From Streptomyces qinglanensis (lineage in GTDB: Bacteria; Actinomycetota; Actinomycetes; Streptomycetales; Streptomycetaceae), in the NCBI RefSeq assembly GCF_900111245.1, contig NZ_FOGO01000005.1:310001-374000 (forward strand): DNA of 64,000 bases, in the 5' to 3' direction. This document shows, piece after piece, positions 37,784 through 47,200 of the stretch (positions within the stretch are counted from its first letter, which is position 1; each line of letters starts with the position of its first letter). The notes beneath the pieces were generated by a model. That model was given only the letters and a program-made list of their open reading frames with translations. It made no database searches and was not told the DNA's origin. Made by a program: the position numbers and the translations under genes.

Positions 37784-38794
37784 ATGTCCGTTCGCCGCAC
37801 GGCCGCCGGAATCGCCGCACTGGGCGCCGCACCGCTCGCGCTCGTCCTGGCGACCGCCGCACCCGCAGCCGCGCACGGTTCGATGGCCGACCCGGTCAGC
37901 CGGGTGTCCGCCTGCTTCGCCGAGGGGCCCGAGAGCCCGCAGTCGGCTGCGTGCAAGGCGGCGGTCGCCGCGAGCGGGACCCAGGCGTTCTACGACTGGA
38001 ACGAGGTCAACATCCCGGACGCGGCGGGCAGGCACCGGCAGATCATTCCGGACGGGAAGCTGTGCAGCGCGGGCCGGGACAAGTACAAGGGGCTGGACCT
38101 GCCCCGTACCGACTGGCCGGCCACGGCGATGCAGGCCGGCGCGCACACCTTCCGGTACCGGGCCACCGCGCCGCACAAGGGCACCTTCGAGCTGTACCTC
38201 ACCAAGGCGGGCTACGACCCGTCCGAGCCGCTGACCTGGTCCGACCTGGAGCCGGAGCCGTTCGCGAAGGCGACCGACCCGGCGCTGGAGGACGGCAGCT
38301 ACGTCATCGAGGGCACCGTGCCGAAGAGGTCGGGCCGGCATCTCGTCTACAGCATCTGGCAGCGCTCGGACAGCCCGGAGGCGTTCTACACCTGCTCGGA
38401 CGTCACCTTCGGCGGAGAGGGCGGCGCCGGCGCCGGGCAGGCGCCGAAGGCGCCCGACGAGCAGCAGATCGCGGCGGGTGCGGACAAGTCGACCGTGGAC
38501 CACGGCGGGCACGGCGGCGAGGACGGCGGTTCCGGGCACGGCGCTGAAGGCGGCGCCGGACACGGCGACGGCTCCGCGGCTCCCGGCTCCGGGCCGGGCG
38601 GCGAGGGGCCCGCACCGCAGGGCGGGGCGGCGCCGCGCGGTGGGGCCGAGGGCGCTGACCTGGCCGAGACCGGTGGCGACAGCAGTACGGTCCCGCTCGC
38701 CGTGGGCGGCGCCGCGGTTCTCGCCGCGGGGGCCGGGGTGCTGGTCGTCGCCGCCCGCCGCAGGGCCGCCGCCGCGGCCCCGCCGCGCGGCTGA
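37784..38794 (+). CDS. AA10 copper-dependent LPMO, sortase-anchored
   Basis: 336 aa. Signal peptide at residues 1-31 ending AAPAAA; the mature protein starts with His (HGSMADPVSRV), the N-terminal residue of the copper histidine brace. The second brace His is in ATAPHKGTFELYL. The fold spans about 180 residues with two disulphide-type cysteine pairs and is the AA10 class acting on chitin or cellulose. A Gly/His-rich linker follows (STVDHGGHGGEDGGSGHGAE). The C-terminus is LAETG (from residue 293), a hydrophobic helix and a basic tail: a class E (LAXTG) sortase signal. So the enzyme should be covalently attached to the cell wall. AAGGAG lies 8 bp before the ATG. Confidence 0.92.
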   Translation: MSVRRTAAGIAALGAAPLALVLATAAPAAAHGSMADPVSRVSACFAEGPESPQSAACKAAVAASGTQAFYDWNEVNIPDAAGRHRQIIPDGKLCSAGRDKYKGLDLPRTDWPATAMQAGAHTFRYRATAPHKGTFELYLTKAGYDPSEPLTWSDLEPEPFAKATDPALEDGSYVIEGTVPKRSGRHLVYSIWQRSDSPEAFYTCSDVTFGGEGGAGAGQAPKAPDEQQIAAGADKSTVDHGGHGGEDGGSGHGAEGGAGHGDGSAAPGSGPGGEGPAPQGGAAPRGGAEGADLAETGGDSSTVPLAVGGAAVLAAGAGVLVVAARRRAAAAAPPRG

Positions 38795-38816
38795 GCGCAC
38801 CCGGGCGCAGCGGCCC

Positions 38817-38854
38817 GGCGCCGCTCTCCCCCTCGCAGCGGGGGAGGCGGCGCC
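38817..38854. terminator. Hairpin downstream of LPMO gene
   Basis: GGCGCCGCTCTCCCCC and GGGGGAGGCGGCGCC can pair around TCGCAGC with a one-base bulge, starting 22 bp after the stop. A stable GC stem without U-tract, probable terminator. Confidence 0.65.
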
Positions 38855-38897
38855 GTACGCTCGTGCCCGGGAGCAGGGTTGAGGGAGTGGAGCAGTC

Positions 38898-39560
38898 ATG
38901 ACGGCACGTGGGGCGGAAGCGGTCGGAGCGGCGGACGGGATGGTGGAGGTCACCACCGAGGAGGAGTTGCGGGCCCTGGTGGGGCAGCCGGCCGCCCACG
39001 CGGTGCACAAGACCCGCTCCGCGCTGCATCCCCTGGACCGCGCGTGGCTGGCCCGCTCGCCGTTCTGCCTCGTGGCCACCTCGGCGGCCGACGGGAGCTG
39101 CGACGTCTCCCCCAAGGGCGATCCGCCGGGGTTCACCACGGTGCTGGACGACCGGACCATCGCCCTGCCGGAGCGACCGGGCAACAGGCGGGTGGACGGA
39201 CTGCGCAACGTCCTGTCCAACCCGCACGTCGGCCTGATCCACTTCCTGCCGGGCCGCGGTGACACGCTCCGGATCAACGGCCGGGCGCGGATCGTGCGCG
39301 AGGCGCCGTTCCTGGACGGGATGGTGGCGCGCGGTCACCGTCCCGCGCTGGCGCTGGTGGTGGAGATCGACGAGGTCTTCCACCACTGCTCGAAGGCGTT
39401 TCTGCGCTCCGGCACCTGGGATCCGGAGACCTGGCAGCCGGACGCGCTGCCGAACCGCGCCCGGCTGGCCAAGGCCCTCGACCGGACCGAGGACTCCCTG
39501 GAGTTCCTGGAGGAGTACTACGGTCCGCGGTACGCCGAGAAGATTCACACCGAGGGGTGA
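38898..39560 (+). CDS. PPOX/FMN-binding split-barrel protein
   Basis: 220 aa pyridoxamine-5'-phosphate-oxidase-like flavoprotein: ARSPFCLVATSAADGSCDVS (first strand), GFTTVLDDRTIALPERPGNR, PHVGLIHFLPGRGDTLRING, and the C-terminal FLRSGTWDPETW. The layout matches the MSMEG_1061 group of FMN-dependent PPOX-type proteins in actinobacteria, whose substrates are largely unknown. GGAG lies just before the ATG. Converges on the lipase gene. Confidence 0.83.
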   Translation: MTARGAEAVGAADGMVEVTTEEELRALVGQPAAHAVHKTRSALHPLDRAWLARSPFCLVATSAADGSCDVSPKGDPPGFTTVLDDRTIALPERPGNRRVDGLRNVLSNPHVGLIHFLPGRGDTLRINGRARIVREAPFLDGMVARGHRPALALVVEIDEVFHHCSKAFLRSGTWDPETWQPDALPNRARLAKALDRTEDSLEFLEEYYGPRYAEKIHTEG

Positions 39561-39586
39561 GCCCCGGCGCCGGTCCGCCCCCGGAG

Positions 39587-39602
39587 GAGGCGGATCCGCC
39601 TC
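39587..39602. repeat. 16-bp perfect palindrome between convergent genes
   Basis: GAGGCGGATCCGCCTC, overlapping the stop of the lipase gene and lying 27 bp beyond the PPOX stop. May serve as part of a bidirectional terminator, although it has no loop. Confidence 0.5.
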
Positions 39603-40506
39603 AGGAGAAGCAGGTGGTGCGGGTGGCGTGCGCCGGGTCGAGCGCGTTCGCCGTCTCGTGCCAGGCCGCCCGGTCGACGAGCGCGATGGTCAGGTGCTCG
39701 GAGATGTCGATCGGGCACAGGTCCTGGAGCGTCACGTTCTTGACGCCGGGCCCGTCGAGGAACTGCGTCCGGTAGGGCGTGACGACCTCGTCGTACCTGG
39801 TGGCGATCACGGTGTAGGCGACGCCGGGCACCGTGTCGCCGCCCGCGTTGAGCTTCTGGAGGAAGTCGGAGCCCTGCTTCTGCTGGAGCAGCGCCGGGCC
39901 GATCTCGTCGACCACGTCGCCGACGGGCGGGAACTGGTCGGCGAGTGCGGCCAGACCGCTGAGGGTGGTGCCGTGGTTGCTGGGGGCGATGCCGATGAGC
40001 GCGTTCACCTTCGGGGCACCGCCGAGGAACTTGAGGTAGTACCGGGGCATCATGCCGCCCTGCGAGTGGCCGACGATGTCGACCTTGCCGGTGCCGGTGG
40101 CGTCCAGCACCTTGTCGACGTAGGCGGAGAGTTGCCCGGCGGAGTTCTCGATGGGACCGAGCCCGTGGAAGAAGGGCTTGCCCGGCAACTGCCCGTAGTC
40201 CAGCGAGAAGACGCAGTAGCCGCGCCTGACCAGGTAGGGAGCGAGCCCCAGCCAGTTGTCCACGGAGTTGCCGAAGGTGCCGTGGACCAGGACGACGGCG
40301 CGTGGGTGTGCGGCGGACGGTGTGCAGGAGTAGTCGTTCCAGCCACTGGAGGTGCGTGCGCTCTCGGGCGCCGCGGTGGCGGTGGCGGGCAGTGCCACGA
40401 CCGCCGCGACGGCCAGGGCCAGCGCGGCGGCCGCCGACCTGCGGAGGCGCGATCTGCGGAGGGTTCCGGCCGCCGACGCGGCCGGTGTTGACGGCTTCAG
40501 CTTCAT
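39601..40506 (-). CDS. Secreted lipase/esterase
   Basis: 301 aa. Twin-arginine-like or Sec signal in residues 1-46 (LRRSRLRRSAAAALALAVAA ... ATATAAPE). Alpha/beta-hydrolase with oxyanion-hole VLVHGTFGNSVDNW, nucleophile VDIVGHSQGGMMPRY, Asp in ATRYDEVVTPY and His in DISEHLTIALVD. Similar to the Streptomyces secreted lipases with a GHSQGG elbow and a Cys pair (YSC, TTC; also LQDLC). Hydrolyses esters or lipids outside the cell. Two palindromic boxes in front of it (40566-40581 and 40585-40594) probably regulate it. GGAG before the ATG. Confidence 0.9.
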   Translation of the reverse strand: MKLKPSTPAASAAGTLRRSRLRRSAAAALALAVAAVVALPATATAAPESARTSSGWNDYSCTPSAAHPRAVVLVHGTFGNSVDNWLGLAPYLVRRGYCVFSLDYGQLPGKPFFHGLGPIENSAGQLSAYVDKVLDATGTGKVDIVGHSQGGMMPRYYLKFLGGAPKVNALIGIAPSNHGTTLSGLAALADQFPPVGDVVDEIGPALLQQKQGSDFLQKLNAGGDTVPGVAYTVIATRYDEVVTPYRTQFLDGPGVKNVTLQDLCPIDISEHLTIALVDRAAWHETANALDPAHATRTTCFS

Positions 40507-40565
40507 GTCCGGCTCCTCGTGCTGTGAGGGATGGGGGGGAGGCGGAGCTGTTGAATCGCCGTCAA

Positions 40566-40594
40566 CTTACGCGCGAGTAAGGTCACTGGCCAGT
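40566..40594. promoter_or_regulatory. Two palindromic boxes upstream of lipase
   Basis: CTTACGCGCGAGTAAG (40566-40581, 1 mismatch per arm) and ACTGGCCAGT (40585-40594, perfect). They lie 60-88 bp upstream of the lipase start and may be TetR-type operators or parts of one composite site. Confidence 0.55.
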
Positions 40595-40722
40595 AGTCGC
40601 GCACGACTTTGTTACCGGGAGGTTTCCGCTCCCGTTCCGGTCTCCGCCCCCGAGGACGGCCGCGGAGACCGGAGTGCCCTCCCGGATCACGCTTCGCGCA
40701 ACCCGGGAGCCCCTTGCGTCAG

Positions 40723-40776
40723 ATACGGGGTAGGGGTATACATGACCTCGGCCCCACTGATACCCCAGGTGGGTAT
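40723..40776. promoter_or_regulatory. CsoR-type copper operator
   Basis: Two G-rich motifs: GATACGGGGTAGGGGTATAC (40722-40741) and ATACCCC-AGG-TGGGTAT (40760-40776). The second has perfect 6-bp arms ATACCC and GGGTAT around 5 bp, the consensus of actinobacterial CsoR sites. It lies 64 bp upstream of copA, so copper should relieve repression of the pump. csoR itself is not in the window. Confidence 0.75.
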
Positions 40777-40839
40777 GACAGAGTGGTGCGGAGAACACCC
40801 GTGCCCCGGCATCCCGCCGGGCACCGCCGAGGAGACGTG

Positions 40840-43155
40840 ATGACCGCGACGCATGAGAGCACGGAGCGGACCGCGGGCGCCGGGCGCCCCGCCGCACAGA
40901 CCGAGGTCGAGCTGGCGATCGGCGGCATGACCTGCGCCTCCTGCGCCGCCCGCGTCGAGAAGAAGCTCAACCGGATGGACGGCGTCACCGCCAGCGTCAA
41001 CTACGCGACGGAGAAGGCCAAGGTCAGCATGGCCGACGGCGTCCAGGTGACCGACCTGATCGCCACCGTCGAGGCCACCGGCTACACGGCGGCCCCGCCC
41101 GCGCCCCGGCACCCGGAGCCGGCGCCGGAGCACGGCGGCGGCGAGGGCCCGCCCCCCGCGGACGGCGGGGACGAGGAGCTGCGCACCCTGCGCGAGCGGG
41201 TGATCGGCTCGGCGGTCCTTGCGGTGCCGGTCATCGCGATGGCGATGATCCCCGCGCTCCAGTTCACCTACTGGCAGTGGCTCTCCCTCACCCTCGCCGC
41301 GCCCGTCGTGGTCTGGGGCGCCTGGCCCTTCCACCGCGCCGCCTGGACCAACGCGCGGCACGGCGCGGCCACCATGGACACCCTCGTCTCGCTGGGCACC
41401 TCGGCCGCGATGCTCTGGTCGCTGTGGGCGCTGTTCTTCGGCACCGCGGGCATGCCCGGGATGACGCACGCCTTCGAGCTGTCGATCGGGCGCAGCGACG
41501 GCGCGGGGAACATCTATCTGGAGGCGGCCGCCGGTGTCACCGCCTTCATCCTGGCCGGGCGGTACTTCGAGGCCCGCTCCAAGCGGAAGGCGGGCGCGGC
41601 GCTCAGGGCGCTGCTGGAGCTGGGCGCCAAGGAGGTGACCGTCCTGCGGGACGGGCGCGAGCTGCGGATCCGCACCGAGGAGCTGGCCGTCGGCGACCGG
41701 TTCGTCGTCCGCCCCGGCGAGAAGATCGCGACGGACGGCACCGTCACCGAGGGCAGCTCCGCCGTGGACGCCTCGATGCTCACCGGCGAGTCCGTGCCCG
41801 TCGAGGTCGGCGTCGGGGACGGCGTCACCGGCGCGACGCTCAACGCGGGCGGACGGCTGGTGGTGGAGGCCACCCGGGTGGGCTCCGACACCCAGCTGGC
41901 CCGGATGGCCGCGCTGGTCGAGGACGCGCAGAACGGCAAGGCCGCGGCGCAGCGGCTCGCGGACCGGATCTCGGCGGTCTTCGTCCCCGTGGTGATCGTG
42001 CTCGCGCTGGCCACCCTCGGCGGCTGGCTGGTGGCCGGCGCCGGTCCGACGGCCGCCTTCACCGCCGCCGTCGCCGTCCTGATCATCGCCTGCCCCTGCG
42101 CACTGGGGCTGGCCACGCCGACCGCGCTGATGGTCGGCACCGGACGGGGCGCCCAGCTCGGCATCCTGATCAAGGGCCCGGAGGTGCTGGAGACGACCCG
42201 CAGGGCGGACACCGTGGTGCTGGACAAGACCGGCACGGTGACGACCGGCGAGATGACGCTGCTGGCCGTGCACCTGGCGGAGGGGACCGCCCGGGAGGAG
42301 GCGCTGCGGCTGGCGGGCGCGCTGGAGAACGCCTCCGAGCACCCCATCGCGCAGGCGGTGGCCAGGGGGGCCGAGCGGGAGCACGGCACGCTGCCGGTCC
42401 CCGAGGACTTCGCCAACGTCCCCGGGCTCGGTGTCCAGGGGGTCGTCGAGGGCCACGCGGTGCTGGTGGGACGCGAGAAGCTGCTGCGGGAGTGGGCGAT
42501 GGAGCTGCCGCCCGCGCTGGCCGCGGCCAAGGAGGAGGCCGAGCGGGCCGGACGTACCGCGATCGCGGTCGCCTGGGACGGCGAGGCACGCGCCGTCCTG
42601 GAGGTCGCCGACGCGGTGAAGCCCAGCAGCGCCGGAGCCGTCCGGCGGCTGCGGGCACTGGGGCTGACCCCGGTGCTGCTGACCGGTGACAACCGGGCCG
42701 TGGCCGAGTCGGTGGCCGCCGAGGTCGGCATCCCGGCCGACGACGTGATCGCCGAGGTCATGCCCGAGGACAAGGTCGGCGTCGTCAAGCGCCTCCAGGG
42801 CGAGGGGCGCTCGGTCGCCATGGTCGGCGACGGCGTCAACGACGCGGCGGCGCTCGCGCAAGCGGACCTGGGGCTGGCGATGGGCACCGGGACCGACGCG
42901 GCCATCGAGGCCGGGGACCTGACCCTGGTACGGGGCGACCTGCGGTCGGCCGCCGACGCCATCCGGCTCTCCCGGCGCACCCTGGGCACCATCAAGGGCA
43001 ATCTCTTCTGGGCCTTCGCCTACAACGTGGCCGCGCTGCCGCTCGCCGCTGCCGGCCTGCTGAACCCGATGATCGCGGGCGCGGCGATGGCGTTCTCGTC
43101 GGTGTTCGTGGTGGGCAACAGCCTGCGGCTGCGGAGGTTCCGCGCGGCGGAGTGA
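40840..43155 (+). CDS. copA: Copper-exporting P1B-type ATPase
   Basis: 771 aa. One N-terminal heavy-metal domain with [20 protein letters not shown], a disordered His/Pro linker, eight membrane segments, metal site CPCALG in the sixth, phosphorylation loop DKTGTVTTG, later [20 protein letters not shown]. Exports Cu(I) from the cytoplasm. GGAG upstream of the ATG at 40840; a CsoR-type operator in front. The C-terminus ([20 protein letters not shown]) is standard. Nearby extracellular copper enzyme: the AA10 LPMO 2 kb to the left. Confidence 0.95.
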   Translation: MTATHESTERTAGAGRPAAQTEVELAIGGMTCASCAARVEKKLNRMDGVTASVNYATEKAKVSMADGVQVTDLIATVEATGYTAAPPAPRHPEPAPEHGGGEGPPPADGGDEELRTLRERVIGSAVLAVPVIAMAMIPALQFTYWQWLSLTLAAPVVVWGAWPFHRAAWTNARHGAATMDTLVSLGTSAAMLWSLWALFFGTAGMPGMTHAFELSIGRSDGAGNIYLEAAAGVTAFILAGRYFEARSKRKAGAALRALLELGAKEVTVLRDGRELRIRTEELAVGDRFVVRPGEKIATDGTVTEGSSAVDASMLTGESVPVEVGVGDGVTGATLNAGGRLVVEATRVGSDTQLARMAALVEDAQNGKAAAQRLADRISAVFVPVVIVLALATLGGWLVAGAGPTAAFTAAVAVLIIACPCALGLATPTALMVGTGRGAQLGILIKGPEVLETTRRADTVVLDKTGTVTTGEMTLLAVHLAEGTAREEALRLAGALENASEHPIAQAVARGAEREHGTLPVPEDFANVPGLGVQGVVEGHAVLVGREKLLREWAMELPPALAAAKEEAERAGRTAIAVAWDGEARAVLEVADAVKPSSAGAVRRLRALGLTPVLLTGDNRAVAESVAAEVGIPADDVIAEVMPEDKVGVVKRLQGEGRSVAMVGDGVNDAAALAQADLGLAMGTGTDAAIEAGDLTLVRGDLRSAADAIRLSRRTLGTIKGNLFWAFAYNVAALPLAAAGLLNPMIAGAAMAFSSVFVVGNSLRLRRFRAAE

Positions 43156-43161
43156 GCGGGG

Positions 43162-43202
43162 GCGGCCTGCGGCGTCCCGGGAGCCGGGGCGCCTCAGGCC
43201 GC
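43162..43202. terminator. Inverted repeat between convergent copA and imuB-like gene
   Basis: GCGGCCTG (43162-43169) and CAGGCCGC (43195-43202) flank a GC-rich loop that contains further complementarity (CCCGGGAGCCGGGG). Weak but suitably placed bidirectional terminator. Confidence 0.45.
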
Positions 43203-44216
43203 TTTCGGCGGGTCCGACCCGGCCGGGCGCACCGCGGCCGCGCCGAAGCGGCGGCGGGCGCGGTCGGCCGCCGCCTCCGCGCGGCGGGCCTTCTCCTCCC
43301 GGACGTCGAACGAAAGCTGGTGGGAGGCGAGTTCGGCCGCCGTCAGCTCCTCGGCGCGGAGCGCCAGGCCCCGGACCCTGGCGCGCTGCAGGCCCAGCGC
43401 GTCGTGCAGCGCATAGGCGGCGGCGGTCAGTCCGGGGGTGTGCGCGGTGGGTTCGGGCAGCCTGCGGGTGCGGGTGGTGGCGGTGCGGTCGGCATAGCGG
43501 ACGGTGAGGGTGAGGGCTCGGGCCACCTGCCCCTCGGCGCGCAGTCGGAACCCCAGCTCGTCGGCGAGGGTGAGCAGCGCGCCGCGACGCCGGCCGGTGT
43601 CGAGTTCGTCCCGTTCGAAGCGGTGCTCGGCGCCCGCGGAGCGCGGCGGTGCCGTGGGGGTGACAGGTGCGGGGTCGATCCCCCGCGCCCGCTCGTGCAG
43701 CCGCCGCCCCGCCGCGGCGCCGAGGATCCGCTGGAGCGTGGCGGGCGGCGCGGCGGCGAGCCGGCCGACGCTGTCGAGGCCGTAGGCGCACAGCGCACGC
43801 GCCGTCGCGGGGCCGACCCCGTGCAGCGCGGCCACCGGTCTGCGGTCGAGGAAGCCGGCCGCGTCCTCGGGGCGCACCTCGCGCACCCGCCCCGGCTCCC
43901 CCGCCTGTGCGGCCATCCGCGCCAGCAGCGGATTGGCGGCGACCCCGACGGTGCAGTCGGTGCCGTACAGCGCGAGGGCGCGCAGCCGCACGAGCCGTGC
44001 CAGGTCGACGGCGTCCCGTCCGAAGTACCGCAGCGCGCCCCGGACGTCGGCGAGCGCGGCGTCCGGCGGCAGGGCCTGGACGACGGGGGTGATGTCGGTC
44101 AGCAGGGCGAGGAGCGCGTCGTGGCGTCCGGGCCCGGCGGCCCCGGTGTGGTCGAAGTGCACATAGAGCACGTGGGATCGCCGGAGTCCGGCCGGTGCCG
44201 GCGCCGGGCCGCTCAT
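43194..44216 (-). CDS. Degenerate Y-family polymerase (ImuB-like), no fingers
   Basis: 340 aa. The N-terminal palm of DinB-type polymerases is recognisable (LYVHFD ... PPDAALADVRGALRYFG; HGVGPATARALCAYGLDSVG helix-hairpin-helix) and the C-terminal little-finger region follows. However, at the positions of the three catalytic acids of DinB only one remains: His20 replaces the first Asp (DinB Asp8), Asp52 matches Asp103, and Ala53 replaces Glu104. Only 30 residues separate the two catalytic strands, against about 95 in DinB, so the fingers domain is missing. It cannot polymerise by itself; family logic suggests an ImuB-like adaptor for DnaE2. The C-terminal HQLSFD may be a clamp-binding motif. 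The ATG overlaps the dnaE2 stop (ATGA). Confidence 0.85.
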   Translation of the reverse strand: MSGPAPAPAGLRRSHVLYVHFDHTGAAGPGRHDALLALLTDITPVVQALPPDAALADVRGALRYFGRDAVDLARLVRLRALALYGTDCTVGVAANPLLARMAAQAGEPGRVREVRPEDAAGFLDRRPVAALHGVGPATARALCAYGLDSVGRLAAAPPATLQRILGAAAGRRLHERARGIDPAPVTPTAPPRSAGAEHRFERDELDTGRRRGALLTLADELGFRLRAEGQVARALTLTVRYADRTATTRTRRLPEPTAHTPGLTAAAYALHDALGLQRARVRGLALRAEELTAAELASHQLSFDVREEKARRAEAAADRARRRFGAAAVRPAGSDPPKAA

Positions 44217-47200
44217 CCCGCGCTCCCCGGGCTGGAGTGCCACATCCTGCGGAGCGCCCTGGCCGAGCCCGCCGTCTCGCCCGCGGGGCGGAGGTCCGCC
44301 CAGGGATGCATCGCGTATCCGGGGGCGACCTGGAGGGTGCGGCCCGGGCCGTCGGCGGGCTGCGGACCGCCCTCCGGCGGCTCCGCCAGCCGGGCCGTGA
44401 CCGCCTCCAGGCCGCCGGAGCGGCGCAGCTCGACCAGTTCGGCCAGGTCCCAGGCTGCGGAGCCGACGACGGTGAGGCTGCGCGGCCCGCGCCGCTGGAC
44501 GACGCCGCGCACCAGCAGCAGCCAGGAGTGGAAGACGGTGTGGGCGCAGGCGGCGTGCGCGTCCTCGAAGAAGGCGAGGTCGGACAGGCCGGTGCCGTCG
44601 TCCAGGGTGGTGAAGATGACGCGCTTGCCCGAGGCGAGCGGCGGGGTCTGGGTGGCGGCCTTGGCCCCGGCGATCAGCACCGTCTCGCCGTGCCGTGCCG
44701 AGCGCAGGGTACGGGCCGAGCGGGCGCCCAGTTCCCGCAGGAAGGCGACGTGGTCGGTCATCAGATGGCGGGAGGTGTCCATGCCCAGGACGTCGAGCTC
44801 GGCGCCGAGCCGTTCGCCCCGGTCCAGGTCGGGCAGGTGGACCGGTTCGGCCTGCTGCGGGGCCCGGTCCGCGGACGCGGCGCCCTCGCCCAGTGCGAGC
44901 TGCCCCTCGCGTGCTCCGGCCGCGCGCTGGGTGCGGTGCAGTTCGGCGAGGTGCAGCAGCAGATCGCGGCGGTTGCCGCCGGGGGCGAAGGCGTCCAGCG
45001 CGCCGACCTGGGCGAGGCGTTCGGCCACGGGCCGGGAGGGGCGGGCCCGGCGCCAGAAGTCCGCGAGCGAGTCGTAGGGCTGCCCGGCCTCGATACGGGC
45101 CGCGTCGGCCTCGCTGATGCCCTGCACCTCACCGAGCGCGAGGCGCAGCCCCCACACCTTGGATTCGGACTCCAGTTCGATCCGATAGGACGCGGCGGAC
45201 CGGTTCACCTCCAGCGGCAGCACCGGAACCCCGCGCCGCCGGGCGTCCGCCAGCAGCAGCCGCTTGGGGTACATCCCCGGGTCGTGCTCCAGGATCCCGG
45301 CGTAGAAGGCGGCGGGCCGGTGCGCCTTGAGCCACGCGGACTGGTAGGTCGGCACGGCGAACGCCACGGCGTGCGCCTTGCAGAACCCGTAGGAGCCGAA
45401 GGACTCCACGATCTCCCAGGCGTGCGCGACGGTCCCGGCCGCGAACCCCCGGCGCGCCGCCGCGCGTTCGAACCAGAGCTTCGCGGCGGGACGCTGCTCG
45501 TCGTCCTTGAGTACCCGCCGCACCTCGTCCGCCCGGCCGCGGTCGCAACCGGTGAAGCGCGAGAGGATGCGGATCACCTGCTCGTGGAAGACCGCGACGC
45601 CGTACGTCTCGGCCAGCGGCTCCGCCAGGTCGGGATGCGGATGGCGGATGCGGCGCCGCCCGTGCCGGGCTTCGACGAAGGGGTGGACCATGTCGGCGCC
45701 GACGGGTCCCGGCCGGAAGAGGGAGATGTCCACGACCAGGTCGTGGAAGGTCTCCGGCTGGAGCCGGCCGATCAGCTCGCGCTGGCCCGGCGACTCGATC
45801 TGGAAGCAGCCCAGCGTCTCGGAGGAGCGGATCAGCTCGTAGGTGGCCCGGTCCCCCTCAGGGACCGCGTCCAGGTCGATCCGCTCCCCCGCCGCGCGCT
45901 CCACCTCGGCGACCGCGTACGCCATCGCCGACTGGAGCCGCACGCCCAGCACATCCAGCTTGAGCAGCCCGAGGTCCTCCACGTCGTCCTTGTCGAACTG
46001 CGCCATCGCGAAGCCCTCGCCGCTGGTGGGCACGACGGGCGTACGGGCACGCAGCGACGCGTCCGAGAGCAGCAGCCCGCACGGGTGCATGGCCAGCCCG
46101 CGGGGCAGCCCGTCCAGCGCCTCGACCAGCTCCCAGAAGCGCTCCCCGTGCCCGGCGGGCGCCCCCTCGGCCGCCTCCTGCCGCAGCTCCGCCAGCTCCG
46201 GCAGCTCGGCCAGCGCGGAGCGCGCGTCCCGCGCCCTGATGTGCGGGAACGCCTTGGCCAGCCGGTCGGTCTCGGCCGGGTCCAGCGCCAGCGCCGCGCC
46301 GACGTCGCGGATGGCGTGCCGCACCCGGTAGGTCTCGGGCATGGCGACGGCGGCCACCCGCTCCTCGCCGAAGCGTTCGAAGACCGCGCGGTAGACCTCC
46401 AGCCGCCGGGCCGACTCCACGTCGATGTCGATGTCCGGCAGCTCGGCCCGGCGCGGGGAGAGGAACCGCTCCATCAGCAGCCCGTGCTCGACCGGGTCGG
46501 CGTGCGCGATGCCCAGCAGGTGGTTGACGAACGACCCGGCGCCCGAGCCGCGCGCGGCGACCCGGATGCCCCGCTCCCGCACGTCCTCGACGATGCGGGC
46601 GACGGTCAGGAAGTACGAGGAGTAGCCGAGCTTCTCGATGACGGCCAGCTCGTCCTCCAGCCGCCGCCAGCGGGCGGGCTGCCGGTCGTAGCGGCGGGTG
46701 ACCATCGCGGCGGCGCAGCGGGAGCGCAGGACCCGCACGGCGGTGCGGCCGCCGGTGCCGGCCAGCCGGGACTCGGGGAAGTGGACCCGGCCCAGGCCCA
46801 GATCCTCCTCGGGGTCGACCCGGCAGGTCTCCGCGGTCTCCTCGGTGAGGGCGAGGAGACGGTGTGCGGTGTTGCGCCGGTACCCGGCGGCCTCGGCGAT
46901 CCGCTCCGCGGCGGCGGCCATCTCCGCGGGCCCCTTCAGCCAGCGCTCACCGCTGTCGAGCCCCGCCCGCGGGTCGACGGGGACGAGGCGGCGGGCGGCG
47001 TCCAGCACGTCGGCGACGTTCACCTCGGCGGACGGAGCCGGATCGGCGTAGCGCACGGCGTTGGTCAGGACGGGTGCGACGCCCTCCTGCGCCGCCAGTC
47101 CCAGCGCTCGGGCGGCCTCGCGCAGCGGCCCGGCGGCGGAGACGGCCAGCCGGAGCGCGTCACCGTAGATCTCGCGCCACCACCCCAGGAGCGCGGCCGC

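Larger units (their letters stand above)
40507..40839. other. Divergent lipase/copA intergenic region
   Basis: 333 bp. It holds two palindromic boxes toward the lipase side and the CsoR-type site near 40723-40776 toward copA, which are listed separately. No coding frame. Confidence 0.6.

Noticed and set aside
40608..40839. N-terminal extension of CopA from position 40609
   Set aside because: The upstream frame crosses the CsoR-type operator and is not similar to a metal-binding domain; the ATG at 40840 has a proper ribosome-binding site.
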